Source: Streptomyces sp. rh34
GTDB taxonomy: Bacteria > Actinomycetota > Actinomycetes > Streptomycetales > Streptomycetaceae
Length of the DNA: 50,856 nt
Direction of reading: 5' to 3'
Assembly: GCF_002551245.1 (NCBI RefSeq)
Contig: NZ_NTGZ01000019.1
Span: 1 to 50,856 of the forward strand
How positions within the stretch are numbered: the first letter of the stretch is position 1; each line of letters starts with the position of its first letter. Below the pieces are notes generated by a model. It saw only the letters and a list, made by a program, of their open reading frames with translations. It was not told the origin of the DNA and searched no databases. This document shows, one piece after another, positions 1 to 7,983 of this stretch. A program made the position numbers and the translations under genes.

Positions 1-130
1 GCCCGGACGGGTCGGACCCGGCCCCGTAGACCCCTCCGCGCTCCGCGGGCCACGGCACGGCCAGCGGAGCGTCATCGTCTCGCCGCTCCCCCGCTTCGGT
101 GGTTCTCGGCCACTCCCCAGCCCTCGCGAT

Positions 131-149
131 TTAGGTTAGCCTTACCTAA
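131..149 (+). promoter_or_regulatory. Iron box (IdeR/DmdR-type operator)
   Basis: The 19-mer TTAGGTTAGCCTTACCTAA closely matches the actinobacterial iron-box consensus bound by DtxR-family repressors (IdeR in mycobacteria, DmdR1 in Streptomyces), with perfect outer arms TTAGGT/ACCTAA. It ends 51 bases before the chosen GTG of the siderophore-interacting protein, a promoter-overlapping position. Iron-dependent repression of that gene is inferred. Confidence 0.9.
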
Positions 150-200
150 AGTGACCTTTTGGGCAGTGGGCCGGGGCGCCGGGGCGAGGCAGGAGACACC

Positions 201-929
201 GTGGGGCATGGCTGGGAAGGCGTCGTTCTCAAACTGTTCCGGGGGCGTGACTTCACCTTCACGGTGACCGGCACGGAACAGGTCACGGACCGCTTCCGCC
301 GGGTGCACGCGACCGATGGCGGGCTGCTCGCCGCGACCGGCGGGGCCCACCCGACGATGTGGGTGCGGCTGTGGTTCGAGAAGGACGGCAAGCCGCATCA
401 GCGCGCCTACACCTTGGTGGACCCCGACCCGGAGACGGGCACGTTCGCCCTGGAGTTCGCCCTGCACGCGGGACCCGCCTGCGACTGGGCGACGACCGTC
501 GAGATCGGCGGGACGATCGACGCGACGCTCCAGGGCACCGGCTTCACGCTGCCCGATCCGGCGCCCTCGCGGCTCTTCGTGATCGGTGACGCGGCGGCGC
601 TGCCCGCGATCAACTCCCTGCTGGACGCGGTCCCGTCGACCCCGGCGACGATCTGGTTCGAGACCGCGCACGAGGAGGACCGGAAACTGCCGTTCCGCCT
701 GGACGAGGCCCACCACACCCTGCACCACGTGGAGCGCGCCGAGGCGGGCGCGCGGCTCGTCTCCGAGGTGCGGGCGGCCCTGCCGGAGCTGCTGGGCGAG
801 GACCACACGGACGCGTACGTCTGGGTCGCGTGCGACACGGCGACCACCCGGACCCTGTCGGCGTACCTCCGCAAGGAGCTGGGCCTGCCCAAGGACCGGG
901 TGAACGCGCTGGGTTACTGGCGGCCGTAG
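201..929 (+). CDS. Siderophore-interacting protein (SIP), FAD-binding ferric-siderophore reductase
   Basis: This 242-residue protein fits the SIP/ViuB-like family, cytoplasmic flavoproteins that reduce ferric siderophores to release iron. A ferredoxin-reductase-like beta-barrel comes first, with the FAD motif RAYT at about 68-71 and HAGPACDWA at about 89-97. A nucleotide-binding half follows with GDAAALPAI at about 129-137, and the protein ends GYWRP as family members do. GTG at 201 is chosen over an upstream TTG at 159 because AGGAG lies five bases before it and the extra residues are not family-like. The iron box just upstream supports the role. The electron donor (NADPH or ferredoxin) cannot be told from sequence. 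No siderophore biosynthesis or uptake genes are visible beside it. Confidence 0.9.
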   Translation: MGHGWEGVVLKLFRGRDFTFTVTGTEQVTDRFRRVHATDGGLLAATGGAHPTMWVRLWFEKDGKPHQRAYTLVDPDPETGTFALEFALHAGPACDWATTVEIGGTIDATLQGTGFTLPDPAPSRLFVIGDAAALPAINSLLDAVPSTPATIWFETAHEEDRKLPFRLDEAHHTLHHVERAEAGARLVSEVRAALPELLGEDHTDAYVWVACDTATTRTLSAYLRKELGLPKDRVNALGYWRP

Positions 930-934
930 GGGCC

Positions 935-1007
935 GGCCGCTGCGGCGACGGGGCGGCCCCGGGGATTCCGGGGGCCGCTGCGGCGCCGGGGCGGTCCCGG
1001 GGATTCC
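935..1007. repeat. Tandem 35-bp direct repeat, two copies
   Basis: Two copies of a 35-base unit lie at 935-969 and 973-1007 (period 38). Both start GGCCGCTGCGGCG and end CCCGGGGATTCC, with two mismatches. They fill the space between the convergent SIP gene and the small membrane-protein gene and are rich in self-complementary G/C tracts, so they may act as a termination region. That role is inferred. Confidence 0.75.
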
Positions 1008-1035
1008 TGCCGCTTCCGGCGCTCGCCGTGCGCGC

Positions 1036-1428
1036 CTACGCGCCGCCCCTGGACCGCAGCGACCTGCGCAGCAGGATGCCGCCGATTCCCACCAGGCTCG
1101 GAAACCCGCTCTTCGGCATGGCCACCGTGCCCACCACGCCGACGGCGGCCAGGGCGATGCCCGCCGCGCGCTGGGCCGGGATGTCGTCGTACTCCTCCGC
1201 CGAGCGCAGCAGCCGGCCGCCCAGCCACAGAGTGGGGGCGGCGGCCATGAACCAGAAGGCGGCGGCACGGTCGCCCCGGTCGGGCACGGAGTCGACCACG
1301 TCCCGTCCCAGGTCGGCGAGCACGTCGCGGTAGATCACCGCGCCGATGGCGCCGTGGGCGATTCCGACCACCTGGAGCCAGCGCCCCATCGAACGTCGCG
1401 TCATGGCCTCAGCGTACGGGCCCCGCAC
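1036..1428 (-). CDS. Small integral membrane protein, DUF6463-like
   Basis: The product is about 130 residues with four hydrophobic stretches: around LQVVGIAHGAIGAVIY, FWFMAAAPTLWLGG, IALAAVGVVGTVAM and LVGIGGILLRR. This layout resembles the DUF6463 family of actinobacterial four-helix membrane proteins of unknown function; the assignment is from memory. The start is uncertain. GTG at 1428 gives the longest form, while ATG at 1404 (MTRRSMGRW) or 1389 (MGRW) would fit a short N-terminal tail; none has a well-spaced ribosome binding site. It lies 12 bases or more downstream of the amino-acid permease on the same strand and may be its operon partner. Confidence 0.65.
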   Translation of the reverse strand: MRGPYAEAMTRRSMGRWLQVVGIAHGAIGAVIYRDVLADLGRDVVDSVPDRGDRAAAFWFMAAAPTLWLGGRLLRSAEEYDDIPAQRAAGIALAAVGVVGTVAMPKSGFPSLVGIGGILLRRSLRSRGGA

Positions 1429-1440
1429 GGCCCGACGGGG

Positions 1441-3027
1441 TCAGTCCTCGACCACGAGGGCCGGGGTCTCCTTCGTCAGGACCTCGCCCCGGAAGAACGC
1501 CGGACTGCGGCGCTCCATCGCGACCATGAGCACCACGCCGAGGAGCAGCAGCCCGACCCCGATGACGAACACCGACCCGACGCCGAGGACCGAGGATCCG
1601 GAGCCGTACGCCGGGTCCCACATGTCGTAGAGGGTCTTGGCGAAGACGGCGGCGAGCAGAGCGCCGCCGAGCAGCGGGAAGAGGCCCTTGAAGACCAGGT
1701 CCCGGGCGGAGCGGGTCAGTTCGGCGCGGAAGTACCAGACGCAGGCGAAGGCGGTCAGCGCGTAGTAGAAGCAGATCATGAGGCCGAGCGCGTAGATGGT
1801 GTCGACCAGGACGTGCTCGCTGACCAGGGTCATCACGGTGTAGAAGACGCCGGTGCCGATGCCCGCCGTGATCGTCGCCCGGCCAGGGGTTTTGAAGCGG
1901 GGGTGGACCTTGGCGTACGAGGCCGGCATCGCCTCGTACGCGGACATCGCGAGCACCGTGCGGGCGACCGGGATGAACGTGGTCTGGAGGCTGGCGGCGG
2001 CCGAGGCGAGGACGGCGACGAAGAGCAGCACGCCGAGGCCGGGGCCCATCACCGGCCCGGCGAGGGCGGCGAAGACGTTGTCGGAGGTCTCCGGGTTGGC
2101 GAGGCCGAGTCCGGAGGTGCCGGAGCCGACGGCCATCTGCGCGGCGATGCCGGTGGCGAGGTAGGAGCCGACCAGGACGACCATCGCGATGAGGGCCGCG
2201 CGGCCGGGGGTCTTCTCGCTGCCGGTGGTCTCCTCGTTGGCGGTCAGACAGGCGTCCCAGCCCCAGAACATGAAGATCGAGAGGGACAGCCCGGCCGTGA
2301 AGGCCGCGAAGGACTGGACGGCGAAGGGGTTCAGCCAGGACCAGGAGAAGTCGAGCGAGGACGCGAAGTCCGGCCCGTCGCCGCCCGCCTTGGCCAGGGC
2401 CATCGCCACGAACACGGCGAGGACGGCCAACTGGAGCCCGACCAGGGCGTACTGGATTCCCTTGGTGGCGGTCATCCCCCGGTAGCTGATGGCGGTGGCG
2501 ACGGCGATGAGAACCAGGCAGGTGAGGATGTGGACCGGCTTGCTGTCGTCCAGGGCGGCGACCGACGCGCTGCCGGTGATCTCCCCCGCGAGCAGCCAGA
2601 AGTACGAGGTGGCGACGCCCGCCAGATTGGACAGCACGATGATCGTCGCGATCACCAGGCCCCAGCCGCACATCCAGCCGACGCGCGGGCCGAACGCCTT
2701 CACCGTCCAGGTGAAGGAGGTGCCGCAGTCCGGCATCGCCCGGTTCAGCTCGCGGTAGGCGAAGGCCACGAGCAGCATCGGCAGGAATCCGGCCAGGAAG
2801 ACGGCGGGCATCTGCACGCCGACCTCTCCGGCGGTGGAGCCGAGGGTGGAGGTCAGGCAGTAGACGGGGGCGACGGTGGAGACGCCGATGACGGCGCTGC
2901 CCATGAGGCCGACGGAGTTCCCGCCGAGCCCCTTGCCGCGTACGCCGCCACGGCCGTCACCGCCGTCGGCCGGGGCGCTTCCCCGTACCGTGTCTCCGGC
3001 CCGTGGCCGCGCGTCCAGCTGAGTCAT
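1441..3027 (-). CDS. APC superfamily amino-acid permease
   Basis: This 528-residue polytopic membrane protein has about 12-14 hydrophobic segments. The first contains GLMGSAVIGVSTVAPVY, followed by a conserved AYRELNRAMPDCGTSFTW stretch typical of APC (amino acid-polyamine-organocation) transporters of the AAE/GABA-permease type. It should import an amino acid, amine or related compound by cation symport or exchange. ATG at 3027 is chosen because codons upstream to a TTG at 3105 lose the G/C third-position bias. No Shine-Dalgarno precedes this ATG; the complement CCTCCTC abuts it, which is odd. The aldehyde dehydrogenase and D-aminoacylase genes lie upstream on the same strand, suggesting uptake plus breakdown of an amino-acid derivative. 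Confidence 0.85.
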   Translation of the reverse strand: MTQLDARPRAGDTVRGSAPADGGDGRGGVRGKGLGGNSVGLMGSAVIGVSTVAPVYCLTSTLGSTAGEVGVQMPAVFLAGFLPMLLVAFAYRELNRAMPDCGTSFTWTVKAFGPRVGWMCGWGLVIATIIVLSNLAGVATSYFWLLAGEITGSASVAALDDSKPVHILTCLVLIAVATAISYRGMTATKGIQYALVGLQLAVLAVFVAMALAKAGGDGPDFASSLDFSWSWLNPFAVQSFAAFTAGLSLSIFMFWGWDACLTANEETTGSEKTPGRAALIAMVVLVGSYLATGIAAQMAVGSGTSGLGLANPETSDNVFAALAGPVMGPGLGVLLFVAVLASAAASLQTTFIPVARTVLAMSAYEAMPASYAKVHPRFKTPGRATITAGIGTGVFYTVMTLVSEHVLVDTIYALGLMICFYYALTAFACVWYFRAELTRSARDLVFKGLFPLLGGALLAAVFAKTLYDMWDPAYGSGSSVLGVGSVFVIGVGLLLLGVVLMVAMERRSPAFFRGEVLTKETPALVVED

Positions 3028-3254
3028 GAGGAGGACGCTATGCGCTGCGATATCCACATCCGGAGCGTGAGACTCCAACGTCTCACCCTTGGATATATCA
3101 GCCAACTCCCCGTGAACACTTCATCAATTCAAGGTCACATTCACATGGAACCTTGCATTGCATGCCGCTCGACCGAGCCTGACGGCGTACGGTAATCGCA
3201 GCACAGTCCGCTTTGTGACGATTCAAAATTTTCCCGTGGCCCGGGGAAGCGACC
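3028..3254 (-). promoter_or_regulatory. AT-richer promoter region of the permease with two inverted repeats
   Basis: This 227-base gap separates the aldehyde dehydrogenase end from the permease start and is clearly less GC-rich than its surroundings. It holds a perfect GTGAGAC/GTCTCAC repeat (3067-3073 and 3080-3086, 6-base loop), 40-60 bases upstream of the permease ATG. A CAAGGT/ACCTTG repeat with a 14-base spacer lies at 3130-3155. Either could be an operator; neither matches a site I can name. Confidence 0.5.
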
Positions 3255-4721
3255 TCAGCCGGGCCAGACGATCGCCTGCGTCTCGCTGTAGGCGCGCAGT
3301 GCGTACGAGCCCACGTCCCGCCCCACTCCGCTCCTCTTGAAACCGCCGAACGGGGCTTCCATGTTCCGCCCGACCGTGTTGACGCCGACCCCGCCCGCGC
3401 GCAGCCGGCGGGCGACGCGGAACGCGCGGGCCACGTCGCCGGACCACACGTAGTCGATGAGGCCGTAGTCGCTGTCGTTGGCCAGGGCGACGGCCTCCTC
3501 CTCGTCGTCGAAGGGGACGACCACCACGACCGGTCCGAATATCTCCTCGCGGACGACCCGCATGTCGGGCGTGCAGCCGGCGAGGAGGGTGGGGGCCACG
3601 TAGAAGCCCCGGTCCAGGTGGCCGGGGCGGGCGCCGCCCGTGACGACCCGCGCGCCTTCCTTCCGGCCCAGCTCCACGTACGCCTCGACGCGGTCGCGGT
3701 GGGCCGCGGAGATGACCGGGCCGACCACGGTGGCCCGGTCGGCCGGGTCGCCGACGGTGAGCCGGTCCGCGTACGCGGCCAGCGCGGCGATCAGCTCGTC
3801 CTGGCGGGACCGTTGGACGAGGACGCGGGTCGGGGCCGTACAGATCTGTCCGCTGTAGAAGGAGAACGTCGTGCCGATGCCCGCGACCGCCGCGTCCAGG
3901 TCCGCGTCGTCGAGGACGAGCGCGGCGCCCTTGCCGCCCAGCTCCATCAGCTGCCGCTTCATCCCGCGCCCGCACACCTCCGCGATGCGCTGCCCGACGG
4001 CGGTGGACCCGGTGAAGCTGACCATGTCGACGTCCCCGGAGTCCACAGCCGCCTCCCCCACCTCCGCGCCCGACCCCGTGACGACGTTCACGACGCCCGG
4101 CGGAACGCCCGCCTCCGCGAGCACGGCGGCCATCCGGTAGACGGAGAGCGGGTCCTGCGGGGCGGGCTTCACCACGACCGTGTTGCCCATCGCGAGCGCG
4201 GGCGCGATCTTGCCCGCCGGGTTGGCCCAGGGGTTGTTGTACGAGGTGACGCAGGTGACCACGCCGACCGGCTGGCGTACGGCCAGCGCTCCGAAGACCC
4301 CGGCCCGCCCCATCGGCCCGGCCTCGTTGATCTGAGGTGCGACGGCCTCCTCGACGGGCTCCAGGGCCCCCTTCGCGTACCGCCGGAAGCGCGCGACGCC
4401 CACCGCGACCTGCATGCCACGGGCGGTGGAGGCGGTGGCCCCGCTCTCCGCGCGGGCGACCTCGGCGTGCGCGAGGAAGTCGCGCTGGACGAGGTCCGCC
4501 GCCCGGTCCAGGATCGTGGCACGCTCCTCGGGCCGGGTCCGCGACCAGGGGCCGAAGGCCTCCTTGGCCGCCGCGGCGGCCTCGTACACCTGGGCGCGGC
4601 TCGCCTCCGGGGCGAGACCGACGACCTCCTCGGTGGCGGGGTCGATCACCTCGTAGTGGCCGCCGTCGGGTTCGGTCCACGCGCCGCCGATGAAGAGCCT
4701 GCCGGGGCTGCTGCCGCTCAC
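3255..4721 (-). CDS. Aldehyde dehydrogenase (NAD(P)+-dependent)
   Basis: The 488-residue product has the normal length for the ALDH superfamily. It would oxidise an aldehyde to a carboxylate in the cytoplasm. The oxyanion-hole asparagine is N162 in YNNPWANP, the general base is E260 in LMELGGKGA, and the nucleophile is C294 in SGQICTAP. The cofactor segment FTGSTAVGQ is at about 236-244 and the EEIFGPV motif follows later. Its GTG start overlaps the stop of the amidohydrolase (shared GTGA at 4718-4721), so the two are translationally coupled. The pairing suggests that deacylation releases or precedes an aldehyde intermediate. The real substrate is unknown. Confidence 0.93.
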   Translation of the reverse strand: MSGSSPGRLFIGGAWTEPDGGHYEVIDPATEEVVGLAPEASRAQVYEAAAAAKEAFGPWSRTRPEERATILDRAADLVQRDFLAHAEVARAESGATASTARGMQVAVGVARFRRYAKGALEPVEEAVAPQINEAGPMGRAGVFGALAVRQPVGVVTCVTSYNNPWANPAGKIAPALAMGNTVVVKPAPQDPLSVYRMAAVLAEAGVPPGVVNVVTGSGAEVGEAAVDSGDVDMVSFTGSTAVGQRIAEVCGRGMKRQLMELGGKGAALVLDDADLDAAVAGIGTTFSFYSGQICTAPTRVLVQRSRQDELIAALAAYADRLTVGDPADRATVVGPVISAAHRDRVEAYVELGRKEGARVVTGGARPGHLDRGFYVAPTLLAGCTPDMRVVREEIFGPVVVVVPFDDEEEAVALANDSDYGLIDYVWSGDVARAFRVARRLRAGGVGVNTVGRNMEAPFGGFKRSGVGRDVGSYALRAYSETQAIVWPG

Positions 4722-6457
4722 GCGGTACTCACCGTCCGGGTGTCACGGCCCGAGCGCAGCACCGCCCCCGGCACCGCCCCCGTCACCTTGTCGTCGCGCA
4801 GGGTCTCGATCCCGTTGACGCGTACGGAGACGATCCCGATGGCGCTGGAGTCCAGGCGCGGGCTGTCCCCGGGCAGGTCGTGGACGAGGGTGGCGGGCCC
4901 GGCGTCGATGCGCTCGGGGTCGAAGAGGACGAGGTCGGCGTGGAAGCCCTCCTCGATCCGGCCGCGCTCACGCAGCCCGAAGAGCCGGGCGGGGTCGTCG
5001 GTGAGCATCTTGACGGCGGCGGTCAGCGGGACGAGCTTGCGCCCGCGCAGACAGTCGCCGAGGAAGCGGGTGGTGTACGGGGCCCCGCACATCCGGTCCA
5101 GGTGCGCGCCCGCGTCGGAGCCGCCGAGCATGACGTCCTCGTGCTCCCAGGTCCGCTGCCGCAGCGCCCAGGAGTCCGGGTCGTTGTCGGTGGGCATCGG
5201 CCACAGGACCGTACGCAGGTCGTCGGCCGCGCAGATCTCGACCAGGCAGTGGAAGGCGTCCTGGCCGCGTTCGGCGGCGATGTCGTTGACGACCCGCCCG
5301 CCGAGCCCCTCGTTGGCGGCGCTGTAGGTGTCCCCGATGACGTACCGGCCGAAGTTGGCGAGCCGCCGGAAGACCCCGGCCTCCTTGCTGTCGGCGCGGC
5401 GCAGCATCTCGGCGCGGGTGCCGGCGTCCCGGAGGCGTTCGATGCGCTCGGGGACGGGAAGGGCGAGGATCTCGCCCCAGCCGGGGATGAGGTTGAGGGC
5501 GCAGAAGGTGCCGAGCGACATGTTCATGGGCGTCAGGATCGGCATGGTGAGGGCCACGATCCGGCCGCCGGCGCGGCGGGCGCGCTCGCTGGGGACCAGC
5601 TGGCGCGGTACGCGTTCGGGGACGGCGGCGTCGATGGTGAGGACGTTCCAGTTGAGCGGGCGTCCGGCCGCGGCGGTCATGTCGACGAGGAGGTCGATCT
5701 CCTCGTCGGAGAACTGGTCCAGGCACCCGGCGACGATCGCTTCGAGCTGGGTCCCCTCGTGCTCGCCGACCGCGCGGGAGAGGGCGAGCAGCTCCTCCGG
5801 CCGGGCGTGCCGGGAGGCGACGGGCTCGCCGTCGCCGTCGGTGTGGGTGGAGGACTGGGTGGTGGAGAGCCCCCAGGCCCCGGCGTCCATCGCGTCGTGG
5901 AAGAGGGCGAGCATGGCGTCCAGCTGGGCCGGGGTGGGCTGCCCGCCGACCGCGTCGGCGCCCATGACGTGCCGCCGCAGGGCGCAGTGCCCGACCATGA
6001 ACCCGGCGTTGACGGCGATGCGCCCTTCGAGGGCGTCGAGGTACTCGCGGAAGGTGGACCAGGTCCAGTCGACGCCTTCCTCCAGCGCGGCGAGCGCCAT
6101 GCCTTCGACCCGCGACATCATCCGCCGGGTGTAGTCGGCGTCCTCGGGCCGGTCGGGGTGGAGCGGGGCGAGGGTGAACCCGCAGTTGCCGCCCGCGACG
6201 GTGGTGACGCCGTGGTTCATGGAGGGGGTGGCGTAGGGGTCCCAGAAGAGCTGGGCGTCGTAGTGGGTGTGCGGGTCGACGAAGCCGGGGGCGAGGACGA
6301 GCCCGTCGGCGTCCTCGCCGGTGACGGCCTCTTCGGTGATCGTCCCCGGCTCGGCGACGACGGCGATCCGGCCGCCCCGGATACCGACGTCGGCGGTGTA
6401 CGCGGGCCCGCCGGTGCCGTCCACGACGGTCGCGCGGCGGATGAGGTGGTCGAGCAT
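4718..6457 (-). CDS. Amidohydrolase of the N-acyl-D-amino-acid deacylase type
   Basis: This 579-residue protein belongs to the metal-dependent amidohydrolase superfamily and resembles D-aminoacylases, which hydrolyse N-acyl-D-amino acids. Metal-binding HTHYDAQ is at 63-69. The GGNCGF segment at 89-94 carries the cysteine (C92) that serves as a zinc ligand in D-aminoacylases. A late HADLVLFDPE stretch is the usual C-terminal mark of the superfamily. Homologues in mycobacteria (Rv2913c type, from memory) are annotated only broadly, so the substrate is open. The ATG has a modest GAAGGGAA element upstream. It is first gene of the pair with the aldehyde dehydrogenase; a strong palindrome at 6519-6561 lies about 60 bases upstream. 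Confidence 0.88.
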   Translation of the reverse strand: MLDHLIRRATVVDGTGGPAYTADVGIRGGRIAVVAEPGTITEEAVTGEDADGLVLAPGFVDPHTHYDAQLFWDPYATPSMNHGVTTVAGGNCGFTLAPLHPDRPEDADYTRRMMSRVEGMALAALEEGVDWTWSTFREYLDALEGRIAVNAGFMVGHCALRRHVMGADAVGGQPTPAQLDAMLALFHDAMDAGAWGLSTTQSSTHTDGDGEPVASRHARPEELLALSRAVGEHEGTQLEAIVAGCLDQFSDEEIDLLVDMTAAAGRPLNWNVLTIDAAVPERVPRQLVPSERARRAGGRIVALTMPILTPMNMSLGTFCALNLIPGWGEILALPVPERIERLRDAGTRAEMLRRADSKEAGVFRRLANFGRYVIGDTYSAANEGLGGRVVNDIAAERGQDAFHCLVEICAADDLRTVLWPMPTDNDPDSWALRQRTWEHEDVMLGGSDAGAHLDRMCGAPYTTRFLGDCLRGRKLVPLTAAVKMLTDDPARLFGLRERGRIEEGFHADLVLFDPERIDAGPATLVHDLPGDSPRLDSSAIGIVSVRVNGIETLRDDKVTGAVPGAVLRSGRDTRTVSTA

Positions 6458-6518
6458 GACGGTTCCCTTCTCGGGGTTCCTTCTCCGGCTCGGGTGGCAC
6501 AGCTCGGGTGTGTGGGAC

Positions 6519-6561
6519 AGCCGGGGTGCGCACGCTCTCGGCCGCGGTGCGCACCCCGGCT
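6519..6561 (-). promoter_or_regulatory. 15-bp-arm inverted repeat containing two GTGCGCAC palindromes
   Basis: AGCCGGGGTGCGCAC (6519-6533) and GTGCGCACCCCGGCT (6547-6561) are exact reverse complements with a 13-base loop. Each arm also contains the self-palindrome GTGCGCAC, the two copies being 21 bases apart, two helical turns. It lies 62 bases upstream of the amidohydrolase start, where a dimeric repressor pair could bind. A terminator for the upstream oxidoreductase is the alternative, though no T tract follows. Confidence 0.55.
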
Positions 6562-6680
6562 CATCAGGGCGGCGGTCCGGGAAGACGCCGCCCGGCCTGT
6601 CCGGCCCCGCGGGCGTGTGAGGCGCGCCCGAGCCCAGGGCTCAGCCTCACCGGCGGACAGAGGCTGCGGGTGGCCGTTTC

Positions 6681-6724
6681 CAGCCCCGCCGGCGTTTGAG
6701 GCGCGGGGCTCGGGGCGGAGCCCC
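6681..6724. repeat. Dispersed Streptomyces intergenic repeat
   Basis: The stretch begins CAGCCCCGCCGGCGTTTGAG and continues with GCGGGG, then CGGGGCGGAGCCCC. From memory this is a very common intergenic element of Streptomyces chromosomes, usually near gene ends. Here it sits ten bases beyond the stop of the luciferase-like oxidoreductase. CGGGGCTCGGGGCGGAGCCCC can form a hairpin. A diverged partial copy with GCGGGCGTGTGAGGCGCG appears at about 6595-6630. Confidence 0.7.
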
Positions 6725-6734
6725 GACGTGGGCC

Positions 6735-7859
6735 TCAATCCGTGGCGGCCCGGAACCGCGTGGTCCGGTGCACGGGATCCGTGTCGATCTGCGGAATCAC
6801 GTGCTCCCCGATCAGCCGAATCGTGTTCATCGTGTCCTCGGGACTGATCCCGATCGGCAGCCCGAAGCTCAACTGGTCCGCCCCCGCCCGGTCCCACCGC
6901 CGGCACTGCTTCAGCACCTCGTCGGGGTCCCCGCAGATCATCAGCTCCTCCGCGATGAGCAGCTCGACGATCTCCTCGGTGTACTCCGGCAGCAGCTGCG
7001 GCCACTCCGGTATCCCCTCGGGCCGGGGGAACGTGTCGTGGTAGCGGAACAGCAGCGACTGGAGGTAGTTGAGCCCGCCGCCGACCGCGATCTCCACCGC
7101 CTCGGCGTGCGTCTCGGCGCAGATCGCGGTGGACGTCACCATCACGTTGTCGTTGACGAAGGCGCCCACCGGCTCGGCGTCCTTGACCGCGTTCTTGTAG
7201 GACTCGACGACCCACTCCATGTCGGAGACCTTCTGCACGCTGAAGCCCAGCACGCCGAGCCCCTTCTTCCCCGCCATGGCGTACGAGGACGGCGACCCGG
7301 CCGCGTACCACATGGCCGGGTGGGACTTCCCGTACGGCTTCGGAAGGATCTTGCGCGGCGGGAGGGACCAGTGCTTGCCCTGGAAGCCGACGTACTCGTC
7401 CTGGAGCCACATCTTGGGGAACTCGGCGATCGTCTCCTCCCACAGCTCCTTGGTGTGGTTCATGTCGGTGATGCCCGGCATGAACCCGAGGATCTCGTGG
7501 CTGCCCGCCCCGCGTCCGGTGCCGAACTCGAAGCGCCCCTCGGAGAGATGGTCGAGCATCGCGACCTTCTCGGCGACCTTCACCGGATGGTTGACGGGCG
7601 CGAGCGGGTTGAAGATGCCGGAGCCGAGGTGGATGCGCTCGGTGGCGTGCGCGAGATAGCCGAGGTACACGTCGTTGGCGGAGAGGTGCGAGTACTCCTC
7701 CAGGAAGTGGTGCTCGGAGGCCCAGGCGTACTTGAAGCCGGACTTGTCCGCCTGGATGACGTACTCGGTCTCCTCGATCAGCGCCTTGTGCTCTGCCTCG
7801 GGGTCCACCTTGGCACGCGCGGCGGGCACGTACCCCTGAACAAAGAGCCCGAATTCCAC
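6735..7859 (-). CDS. LLM-class flavin-dependent oxidoreductase (luciferase-like monooxygenase)
   Basis: The 374-residue product starts MEFGLFVQGYVP and carries SEHHFLEEYS near residue 50 and LGSGIFNPLAPVNHPVKVAE near 78-97, features of bacterial luciferase-like TIM-barrel monooxygenases using FMN or F420. RFEFGTGRGAG follows at about 108-118. These enzymes oxygenate or dehydrogenate varied organic substrates; this one's substrate cannot be told. GTG at 7859 lacks a Shine-Dalgarno, but the reading agrees with the family N-terminus. Two CTGACG-N3-CGTCAG palindromes lie 46 and 108 bases upstream, and a third copy precedes the second LLM gene, so the two are probably co-regulated. Confidence 0.9.
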   Translation of the reverse strand: MEFGLFVQGYVPAARAKVDPEAEHKALIEETEYVIQADKSGFKYAWASEHHFLEEYSHLSANDVYLGYLAHATERIHLGSGIFNPLAPVNHPVKVAEKVAMLDHLSEGRFEFGTGRGAGSHEILGFMPGITDMNHTKELWEETIAEFPKMWLQDEYVGFQGKHWSLPPRKILPKPYGKSHPAMWYAAGSPSSYAMAGKKGLGVLGFSVQKVSDMEWVVESYKNAVKDAEPVGAFVNDNVMVTSTAICAETHAEAVEIAVGGGLNYLQSLLFRYHDTFPRPEGIPEWPQLLPEYTEEIVELLIAEELMICGDPDEVLKQCRRWDRAGADQLSFGLPIGISPEDTMNTIRLIGEHVIPQIDTDPVHRTTRFRAATD

Positions 7860-7904
7860 GGAGGTTCACCGTCCTCAAGTTCTTCATGTGCTTCCGGCAA
7901 CTTT

Positions 7905-7921
7905 TCTGACGCATCGTCAGA
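7905..7921 (-). promoter_or_regulatory. Palindromic operator TCTGACG-CAT-CGTCAGA (copy 1)
   Basis: TCTGACGCATCGTCAGA is a perfect 7-base-arm palindrome, 46 bases upstream of the 7859 start, in the only stretch between that gene and the SDR. Two further copies of the core are at 7967-7983 and 9796-9812. Arm length and spacing suit a TetR- or GntR-type dimer; the protein is not identifiable here. Confidence 0.7.
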
Positions 7922-7966
7922 TCGTGATGCGACCGACTGTTCCACCGCCACCGCGACCCGTCAATA

Positions 7967-7983
7967 CCTGACGTCGCGTCAGA
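7967..7983 (-). promoter_or_regulatory. Palindromic operator CTGACG-TCG-CGTCAG (copy 2)
   Basis: CCTGACGTCGCGTCAGA has perfect six-base arms (7968-7973 and 7977-7982) and overlaps the stop codon of the SDR gene. Like copy 3 it is preceded by ATA. It lies 108 bases upstream of the first LLM gene, so two dimers may bind this promoter. Confidence 0.65.

Noticed and set aside
3028..3105. Longer permease N-terminus from TTG 3105
   Set aside because: Codons there (GCT, GAT, ATA, AAG, GGT, TTG, TCT) lose the G/C third-position bias and overlap an inverted repeat, so the ATG at 3027 is preferred.
1354..3195. Long plus-strand open frame opposite the permease, and similar long frames opposite most genes
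   Set aside because: High GC leaves antisense frames open; their products are Arg/Gly/Asp-rich without domains, and the sense strand has clear families.
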